The position numbers and the translations under genes were made by a program. Shown piece by piece: positions 7,187 to 12,383 of a DNA stretch of 12,383 bases (position 1 is its first letter; each line of letters starts with the position of its first letter). The DNA is from an uncultured Lachnospiraceae bacterium (GTDB lineage Bacteria > Bacillota > Clostridia > Lachnospirales > Lachnospiraceae). The notes under the pieces were generated by a model. It did not search any database. It was not told the origin of the DNA and saw nothing but the letters and a program-made list of their open reading frames with translations. The DNA is taken from positions 1 through 12,383 of the forward strand of contig CAJUIM010000112.1 of assembly GCA_910586275.1 (NCBI GenBank), given 5' to 3'.

Positions 7187-7267
7187 TTACATTATCGCTG
7201 TCTGCCCGCTCTCCAGCGTGTTTGGCCCTCCTGCATGGAAATATATGCCTTTCTTCCTGTCCCGCAT
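7187..7267 (-). CDS. 26-residue small ORF downstream of the GT-C gene
   Basis: The ORF starts MRDRKKGIYF, has a Gly/Pro-containing middle (HAGGPNTLES) and ends with GQTAIM. AAGGAG (7280-7275) lies 7 nt before the ATG and overlaps the stop codon of the preceding gene, so translational coupling is likely. It finishes just before the terminator, so the last 90 nt of the transcript would be largely coding. The N-terminus is basic and there is no transmembrane segment. I do not recognise the peptide. It could be a real microprotein, a decayed remnant, or chance; the ribosome binding site and exact fit between stop and terminator favour translation. Confidence 0.5.
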   Translation of the reverse strand: MRDRKKGIYFHAGGPNTLESGQTAIM

Positions 7268-7278
7268 TTTATAACTCC

Positions 7279-9354
7279 TTAAAACAGCAATAAGCTTTTC
7301 ACCCTATAATACAATTCCGGATTGGAACTGCGCACATTGACGCTTAAATCGCCGTTGCCCATCACCACGCCCAAGCCATATACCGCCTGCAGCAGACAGA
7401 TCCCCATCAACAGCAGCATCAGTTCGCTTTTCCTTTCCGTCCCGTTGCTCACTTCCCAAACCGCAAACAGCACAAACACGGCGGCCATTAATATGCCCCA
7501 TACCATATCCACCATATACCGCTGCAGAATGCCTGCGCCGGTCACGTCCACTACGCCTATGAGGACGGGAACCGCCAAACTCGTCAAAGTAAAAGCATAA
7601 ACCCCCTTATACTTCAGCACTCTTTTTTCACGCCGCAGCAGCACCAGCAGCCAAGCAAATGCATTGCAGGCCAAAAGCCCGCCGTAAGTATATTCCGCAT
7701 TCAGCCTTCCCATATAAGTCCCGGACTCAATCTGCATACCCTTGATAAACGGGAACTCACTGCTTACCGACGGAATCTGCAGAAAATAGTGCCACAGCCC
7801 CAGCAATGTCTGATGCATATTAAATCCCCGTTTTGTCATGTCATTGCTCGTCAGGCTGTAAGTGGCTCCGAAGTCAAAGGGCGAGCCAAACCGCGCCGCA
7901 TTATAATACATAATGCCCGCTGCCGTCAGCACATAAGGAAAGCAGATGCAGAAAGTATCCAAAAGATTCTTTTTTCCGAACAATTCCCGTTTCTTAACTA
8001 CCTCTTCCCAGAACAGCGGCACTGCAAGGAAGGAAAACAGCAGCATCTGAGGACGGCAGCCGGCCACCAACGCCATGCAGAATGAGCCGGAAAGATAGGC
8101 CAGCCGTTTCCATTTTGTATGCATCAGATATTTTCCCTTGATCCACAGCCACAGCCCTGCCGCCGTAAACATGTTGGCCGCCATAATGGGGGTATCATAC
8201 ATATCCGGCCTTGCAGCCACAAACAGATAATTACCGCTGCAGACTGTCAGCACGCATGCCATGATATACAAAAAGAAAGGAGTGTTCACGAACCATCGCT
8301 TTACAATTTCCCGGTACAATGCAAAAACCGCCAGCAGAAATCCGCAGTAAAATATATACACGGCCAAATAGTTTGACAAATGATGCCCGGTCAGCAGATA
8401 ATAGGGCAAATAAAGCAGCAGTTCCGGCACGACACCGAAATATACATAATAACCCCCTTCAAAATAAGCATAATCCGCCTGATAATGAATCCCGTTGGCC
8501 TGCAGATAAATAGTATCATACGGATTTTCCGCCAGCAGCAGTCCTTCCGACGGAGCCGCCGCCAGCCGGAAGCTTCCCTCTGCCATGGCCTCCGCCAGTT
8601 CCTGATATTGCCTATGATGCGGCCAAGGCGCGGCAATACAAACCGGATTTACATGGGCAAGTTTCCATGCCATCCCTGCCAGCAGCAAAATAACTGCCGC
8701 CGTAATCAGCTTCTGCCTTCTGCATCCGATCCACTTCCCGGCTTCCAGCCGCCCCCTGCCTATGCACCAGGCATAATATACCAAGCACAAAACTGCCCAC
8801 GCCATCAGCCATCTCCCGATATGAAAAACAAACGGAACCGGCACGTCATGGGAAAGAGCAGCCTCCACCACGCTTCCTGCCGGAATGGCAAACTCCACGC
8901 CAATCTCCGATACTTTGCCCGCAGTATGCAGATTCACATAATGAGTCCTGCTCAGTTCCGGCATCCAGACTTGTTCCGGCAAGACATAAGCATAATGATT
9001 TCCTTCGTCGGATATGCTTACCTTATAAGGCACCGTTTCCGGCCTAAGATCCGGCTCCGGGAAGTACAGATCCAACCCAAGATTATGTATTTCGGCATCC
9101 ACTCCTGTGACATGCATGGACAGCATGCCCTCTTCCACCATATAAACAGGCGTTTCCCCATTGTCTATCCTGACGGCCCCTTCCACGCTCACTTCCTTAA
9201 AAGAACCGTCGCCGCTGCGGAAGAACCGGCTTCTCCATGCCGAAAAGTTAAATACGGTTATTTCCGCCGCCAATGCAATAATCAGCAGCCAAATCCACGC
9301 TTCCCACGCTCTCCGTTTCCTTACGCCCATCTTCCCCCAATATCTCCTTAACAT
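7279..9354 (-). CDS. Polytopic GT-C-like membrane protein with N-terminal extracytoplasmic beta domain
   Basis: This 691-residue protein has one transmembrane helix (about 19-36), a soluble beta-rich domain of about 130 residues (50-175), then roughly ten further helices (182-197, 217-231, 305-322, 328-347, 359-376, 386-405, 418-450, 466-482, 560-575, 585-632, 643-666). Motifs include NPYD (277-280), the aromatic run YAYFEGGYYVYFGVVP (295-310), GCRPQ (432-436), RFGSPFDFGATY (488-499) and ILQRYMVD (609-616). These resemble a group of Firmicutes membrane glycosyltransferase-like proteins using lipid-linked donors; substrate and reaction are unknown. AGGAGG (9370-9365), 10 nt before ATG at 9354, sets the start. 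An upstream in-frame ATG at 9480 lacks a ribosome binding site and adds 42 polar residues. A 26-codon ORF and a terminator follow. It may act on cell-wall or teichoic-type glycans (inference). Confidence 0.8.
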   Translation of the reverse strand: MLRRYWGKMGVRKRRAWEAWIWLLIIALAAEITVFNFSAWRSRFFRSGDGSFKEVSVEGAVRIDNGETPVYMVEEGMLSMHVTGVDAEIHNLGLDLYFPEPDLRPETVPYKVSISDEGNHYAYVLPEQVWMPELSRTHYVNLHTAGKVSEIGVEFAIPAGSVVEAALSHDVPVPFVFHIGRWLMAWAVLCLVYYAWCIGRGRLEAGKWIGCRRQKLITAAVILLLAGMAWKLAHVNPVCIAAPWPHHRQYQELAEAMAEGSFRLAAAPSEGLLLAENPYDTIYLQANGIHYQADYAYFEGGYYVYFGVVPELLLYLPYYLLTGHHLSNYLAVYIFYCGFLLAVFALYREIVKRWFVNTPFFLYIMACVLTVCSGNYLFVAARPDMYDTPIMAANMFTAAGLWLWIKGKYLMHTKWKRLAYLSGSFCMALVAGCRPQMLLFSFLAVPLFWEEVVKKRELFGKKNLLDTFCICFPYVLTAAGIMYYNAARFGSPFDFGATYSLTSNDMTKRGFNMHQTLLGLWHYFLQIPSVSSEFPFIKGMQIESGTYMGRLNAEYTYGGLLACNAFAWLLVLLRREKRVLKYKGVYAFTLTSLAVPVLIGVVDVTGAGILQRYMVDMVWGILMAAVFVLFAVWEVSNGTERKSELMLLLMGICLLQAVYGLGVVMGNGDLSVNVRSSNPELYYRVKSLLLF

Positions 9355-9363
9355 ATCCCGATA

Positions 9364-9371
9364 TCCTCCTT
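9364..9371 (-). promoter_or_regulatory. Ribosome binding site that fixes the GT-C gene start
   Basis: AAGGAGGA on the minus strand places its AGGAGG core 10 nt upstream of the ATG at 9354. The longer reading frame from 9480 has no purine-rich site at a workable distance. Confidence 0.7.
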
Positions 9372-9542
9372 GCCTTCCGAGTGCCTGCCATTGCATCCCT
9401 GCCCGGCAGATAACCCCCGACCGTCTCTTCTGCCTCTCCGTTCCGTCATTCCCTATTTCCCGTTCCCCGCCGCTGCTCATTTAATTGCCGGTTCCATAAT
9501 TGACAATGCCGTTTCTGCATCCGTGATAAATAGTTATTTTCT

Positions 9543-9571
9543 ATTATACAGAAAAATATCGAATTTTGCCA
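9543..9571 (-). promoter_or_regulatory. Candidate promoter of the minus-strand GT-C gene
   Basis: A perfect TATAAT (9548-9543) with a weak -35 TGGCAA (9571-9566, 3 of 6) at 17-bp spacing would give a leader of about 180 nt. The -10 context CTGTATAATA is the same as at the DUF6020 promoter. Another AT-rich candidate, TTGTTT with TATTAT at 17 bp, lies further upstream near 9829-9857. Confidence 0.4.
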
Positions 9572-9884
9572 TAATGAAATGATCTGCGGCAGCACCTGCA
9601 TGACAAGGCTGCAAAATTGTGCCGAAAACACAACTCCATTTTTCCTTTTTCCTGCCGCCGCCGGATATGCACGCACGCCCCCTTGGGTCGCTGCTCCCGG
9701 AAATAAATGGCATAATGTCATTGCCTATCCCTGCATATCCGATTCTCATTTCATCTTTTGTCTGTCTTTTGGAGTTTCTATAATACTCTCTGTCCATCTC
9801 TTCCATATGGCATAAAGATGTCTTATAATAATACCATAACTACACAGGCAAAACAAACCGGCAAAAAACTGCTCCGGCAATCAA

Positions 9885-9954
9885 CGTCATTTCTGACGGT
9901 AAAATACTTCCGGACCAAAAGAAGAAGTCCGTGTTAATAAACACTGCAGGCAGT
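9885..9954 (+). promoter_or_regulatory. Cluster of short inverted repeats around the candidate plus-strand promoter
   Basis: Four perfect 5-bp inverted repeats follow one another: CGTCA-TTTC-TGACG (9885-9898), CGGAC with GTCCG (9911-9931), GTGTT-AATA-AACAC (9931-9944) and ACTGC-AG-GCAGT (9943-9954). A possible -10 TAAAAT (9900-9905) lies between the first two, without a convincing -35. If it is used, the first repeat could be an operator and the others leader structure of the GT39-like gene. Confidence 0.35.
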
Positions 9955-10006
9955 AACAATTTACGAATCAGACAAAATCCAAAACTACGGAAAGGAACCT
10001 CACTAT

Positions 10007-11581
10007 ATGCATATGCCCACCCAAACAAACCATCCGACCACAGACGCAGTCTCATCTTCCGCCATTCTGACAATGCTGCTTTTCTTCTGCCTATCCACCA
10101 CCCTTATGCAAGGAATCCCGTCCCTTGCCGCGCTGCCGCGGAACCGGATCATCGGCGGATGCCTCTTTCTTTTCACGCTTACCCTTGCCGTCCTAGCTTC
10201 CCTCCGCCTGACGCACCGGCTGACAGAGAACCATATGGTTTTCTTCCTGATTTTCTGGGGCATGCTCTTCCATTGCAGTTATGTCCTGCTGTCAGGCCTA
10301 TATGACAGACAGCATGACGAAGGTTTCTATACCGGCATTGCCACCGGACAGGTAAACCCGGGGCATATCGGCTACATAGAATATATCTACAAATTCCGCA
10401 AGCTGCCGGATATGAATCCCTACCAGTTTTTTTCCTACTACCATCCGCCCCTGCACTATATATTGTCCGGCCTTTGGCTGATTTTCCTGACCTCCCTCGG
10501 CATGGCGGAAGAACTGGCTTTCGAGAATCTGCAGATCCTGCCCCTGTTTTATTCCGGGCTGTTCATGCTGCTCACTTACCGGATCCTAAAGCGGACGGGC
10601 GCGGAAGGAAACGGACTTTATGCCGGCCTGCTGCTGACTGCCCTGCACCCTGCCCTGGCTGTCATGTCCGGCAGCATCAACAACGACATGCTGTCCTCCG
10701 TCCTTTTGGCCTGCGCCATCCTTACCACGCTGCGCTGGCTTCAGGAAAAATCATGGAAAAACTTGCTGCTTATAGCCGTTTCTATAGGTTTTGGCATGCT
10801 GTGCAAAATCAATACCGCCGTTATTGCCCTTCCTGTTGGACTGCTTTTCCTGATTGACTTTACCGGCACTCTGCGCCGCGGAAAAAAAACGGACATCCTC
10901 CGTTCGTTTCGCCGCTATCTTCTGTTCGGCCTTACGGCAGGAAGCATCGGTCTATGCTGGATTGTACGCAATCTGATCCGTTTCCATGTAAAGCCCGGGA
11001 TTTCCTCCGCCACGGAAGATTCCATTATGTATACGGGAAATTATAGCTTATGGGCCAGACTGGGACTTCCTTCCCTGTCCGACTGGCATTTTTCTTTTCC
11101 CTTTCATCCGTTAAGCGGCGACACCGTCCATAATACATGGGTCATTATGTTTCAGACCTCATTATTTACGGAAGAATATCCGGCACAGCTTACCGGCCTG
11201 CCCCTCTTTTTATGTCAGGCCTCCTATATTTCCGCCATCCTCTTTGCCACCGCCTCCGTGCCTCTTTTCTTTGCCGCCCAATATAAAAAGCAGCGAAAGG
11301 GGACAAAAGAAACCGGTCTTGAGTCACTGTTTCTCTCCACCGGCTATCTTGCATTTTTATTCAGTTTTGCCCTATTTTCCGTAAAATATCCTTATACATG
11401 CAGCAGTGACTTCCGCTACATTGTAATCTGCCTTATCTATGCTGCCATAGGTCTGTCAGACAGCAGCAGGCTGTACCCGGGCAATACTTTTATGGGGATT
11501 TTTTCCCGTGCCGTCCGCAGAGGGGTATGCATTACCATGGGACTTATGGTTCTTGTCTATATGTCGTGGAAGCAATGGTAA
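10007..11581 (+). CDS. GT39/PMT-like membrane glycosyltransferase (GT-C fold)
   Basis: This 524-residue polytopic protein has about eleven hydrophobic segments. The first extracytoplasmic loop carries acidic residues typical of GT-C catalytic loops (YDRQHDEGFY, 99-108). It is followed by YYHPPLHYILSGLW (144-157), the usual PMT/GT39-type proline-rich turn before a helix, and HPALAVMSGSINNDML (214-229), a pattern seen in GT39-like proteins. SDFRYI (467-472) is near the C-terminus. Known relatives move a sugar from a polyprenyl-phosphate donor to protein, lipid or glycan on the outer face of the membrane; the acceptor here is unknown. GGAAAGGAA (9989-9997) precedes the first of two adjacent ATGs at 10007 and 10013; the first is preferred by spacing of about 9 nt. 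The gene ends 29 bp before the convergent deacetylase relic. The frame appears intact. Confidence 0.8.
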   Translation: MHMPTQTNHPTTDAVSSSAILTMLLFFCLSTTLMQGIPSLAALPRNRIIGGCLFLFTLTLAVLASLRLTHRLTENHMVFFLIFWGMLFHCSYVLLSGLYDRQHDEGFYTGIATGQVNPGHIGYIEYIYKFRKLPDMNPYQFFSYYHPPLHYILSGLWLIFLTSLGMAEELAFENLQILPLFYSGLFMLLTYRILKRTGAEGNGLYAGLLLTALHPALAVMSGSINNDMLSSVLLACAILTTLRWLQEKSWKNLLLIAVSIGFGMLCKINTAVIALPVGLLFLIDFTGTLRRGKKTDILRSFRRYLLFGLTAGSIGLCWIVRNLIRFHVKPGISSATEDSIMYTGNYSLWARLGLPSLSDWHFSFPFHPLSGDTVHNTWVIMFQTSLFTEEYPAQLTGLPLFLCQASYISAILFATASVPLFFAAQYKKQRKGTKETGLESLFLSTGYLAFLFSFALFSVKYPYTCSSDFRYIVICLIYAAIGLSDSSRLYPGNTFMGIFSRAVRRGVCITMGLMVLVYMSWKQW

Positions 11582-11610
11582 TATGACGGATTACCGTTTC
11601 TCTGCCGCCG

Positions 11611-12153
11611 TCAGTTCTTCACCTGCCTGCCGTCCTCCTTCATATGATATTTTTCCTGATAAATCAGCTGGGAAACCGGGACAATCTCATACCCCTGCTT
11701 CTCCAGCCCCTTTATAAGGGAATCCAGCGCATCCGCCATATATTTGGCTCCGCTGTGACAGCGGATAATGCTCCCGTTTCCCAGATTCTCGTTTTCCAGT
11801 ACATTCTTCAGGATGGCATCCACGCCGTAGTCTTTCCAGTCATAGCTGTCCACATTCCACAGCACCGAAGCATATCCGCATTCCTTTGCATTTTCCAACA
11901 CTTTATTGTCATAGTCTCCATATGGAGGACGGAACAGCGCCATTTCATACCCGGTCAGCTCCTGCACCCTCGTATGCGTTTTTCGTATCGACTCCAGACA
12001 TTCTGCCGGGCCAAGCTGAGACAGGTTTTTCCTGCTCTCGCTCAGGTTTCCTATGTCATGCCCTGCTTGTGTGAAGGTAATGACATATTCGCTCATTTTA
12101 TCCTGCCCCTGAGTAGTATTTCCTTTACACCTGCAACGATACAGATGGTACAT
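11611..12153 (-). pseudogene. 5'-truncated polysaccharide deacetylase (NodB/CE4) relic
   Basis: The 180-residue frame matches the second half of a NodB domain: GHDIGN (31-36), FRPPYGDYDN (74-83), WNVDSYDWKDYG (99-110), SIIRCHSGAK (128-137, conserved His at 133) and a typical C-terminus (GYEIVPVSQL). The front of the domain, with the catalytic DD motif and the FF strand, is absent, and an in-frame TGA stands two codons upstream of the first ATG. The usual metal-binding HSxxH after GHDIGN reads LSESR, so both His are lost. The first 18 residues (to QGQDK) do not look like NodB. No good ribosome binding site precedes ATG 12153; MSEYV at 12096 with AGGA 4 nt upstream is an alternative. Intact relatives de-N-acetylate cell-wall glycans; this product should be inactive. 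It may instead be a shortened non-catalytic protein, though decay is likelier. Confidence 0.75.
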
Positions 12154-12223
12154 GAAATCACTTTATTTTGATATGTTTTCTTTTCAGAATTGCTTCTGCC
12201 ATTATATGCAATATATAGTTTAT

Positions 12224-12252
12224 ATTATAAATAATGCATGGTGTTAAAGCAA
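12224..12252 (-). promoter_or_regulatory. Promoter upstream of the deacetylase relic
   Basis: TTGCTT (12252-12247) and a perfect TATAAT (12229-12224) are separated by 17 bp. It begins 28 bp inside the right inverted-repeat arm. Transcription would start near 12217, about 65 nt before the first ATG of the relic. A 14-codon frame from ATG 12202, starting MAEAILKRKHIKIK and ending at a stop, could be the remnant of the original N-terminus, which would fit an internal deletion. Confidence 0.5.
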
Positions 12253-12280
12253 CCATTTGACACAATATTTTATCCCCCGA

Positions 12281-12324
12281 TGTAACAGTTCAGCCTGAAT
12301 GTTGTGTTGAGAGGCGGACGCACG
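12281..12324. repeat. Right arm of the 44-bp imperfect inverted repeat
   Basis: Plus-strand TGTAACAGTTCAGCCTGAAT begins the arm and the GAGGCGGACGC block is retained near its end. It is the inverse of 11-54 with four mismatches (two adjacent after base 22, one before GAGG, one after GACGC). After the arm comes a short T-run (ATTTTTTT, 12331-12338) and GC-rich sequence running to the window edge, in which I see no gene. Confidence 0.8.
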
Positions 12325-12383
12325 GGATGGATTTTTTTGCGGAACGGCGGCAGCGGGAGTGCCTGTCCCGGTTTTCCGTGCAC

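Larger units (their letters stand above)
9355..10006. other. Divergent non-coding interval between two GT-C genes
   Basis: About 650 bp separate the two divergently transcribed membrane-protein genes. It holds the minus-strand ribosome binding site and promoter candidates, an AT-rich patch around 9822-9840, and a group of inverted repeats on the plus side (9885-9954). Reading frames crossing it (for example minus 9534-9806, 90 residues) lack ribosome binding sites and do not look like folded protein in their second half. I see no RNA gene or transposon relic. It is unusually long for an ordinary divergent promoter region. Confidence 0.5.

Noticed and set aside
9355..9480. Upstream ATG at 9480 for the GT-C gene
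   Set aside because: No ribosome binding site and a polar, low-plausibility 42-residue extension; AAGGAGGA serves ATG 9354.
9534..9806. Minus-strand frame of 90 codons in the divergent interval
   Set aside because: No ribosome binding site before its ATG, low-complexity and Cys/Gly-biased second half, and overlap with promoter-like sequence.
11584..11613. TGACGG/CCGTCA hairpin between the GT39-like gene and the deacetylase relic as a terminator
   Set aside because: The stem is only 6 bp with a large loop, there is no T-run, and it overlaps the stop codon of the relic.
12257..12286. Plus-strand TTGACA at 12257-12262 as an outward promoter crossing the right repeat arm
   Set aside because: The sequence 17-18 bp downstream (ATGTAA or TGTAAC) is a poor -10 and no gene is visible beyond it.

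Overview
The window looks like a low-to-mid GC Gram-positive Clostridia genome, most plausibly Lachnospiraceae. The evidence is the strong AGGAGG-type ribosome binding sites, sigma-A-like promoters, the protein families present (a DUF6020 membrane protein, a membrane-linked XRE regulator, a Gly-rich secreted protein with Cys/His repeats) and the lack of any Gram-negative signature. This assignment is inference from sequence style; no rRNA or marker gene is present.

Layout. An imperfect inverted repeat of 44 bp (40/44 identical) lies at both ends (11-54 and 12281-12324) and brackets everything else. From left to right: a plus-strand polytopic DUF6020 protein (227-2023); a convergent minus-strand gene for a 1039-residue secreted, membrane-anchored protein with three unrelated internal repeat families (2135-5254), with its own promoter and a terminator-like hairpin in its leader; a minus-strand pair of a small lipoprotein (5484-5978) and an XRE regulator with membrane segments (5971-6891), overlapping by 8 nt; a minus-strand polytopic GT-C-like protein (7279-9354) followed by a 26-codon small ORF with a good ribosome binding site (7187-7267) and a textbook intrinsic terminator (7135-7165); a divergent non-coding interval of about 650 bp; a plus-strand GT39/PMT-like membrane glycosyltransferase (10007-11581); and a convergent 5'-truncated polysaccharide deacetylase (11611-12153) that keeps a good promoter but has lost the front of its catalytic domain.

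How it fits together. Three large polytopic proteins resembling lipid-linked-sugar (GT-C) transferases and a NodB deacetylase relic point to a cell-envelope glycan theme. No nucleotide-sugar transferase, flippase or polymerase is present, so this is not a complete polysaccharide locus. The XRE/lipoprotein pair looks like a small envelope-sensing unit with no obvious target. The most unusual gene is the Cys/His repeat protein: signal peptide, ten HxH...CY units, a CxxC cluster, nine 14-residue Cys units, an Ig-like segment, a Gly/Asp/Glu/Ser minisatellite stalk, an acidic stretch, a transmembrane helix and an uncharacterised cytoplasmic tail of about 87 residues. Because the genes lie on both strands with their own promoters and terminators, the window reads as a set of separate accessory units, not one operon.
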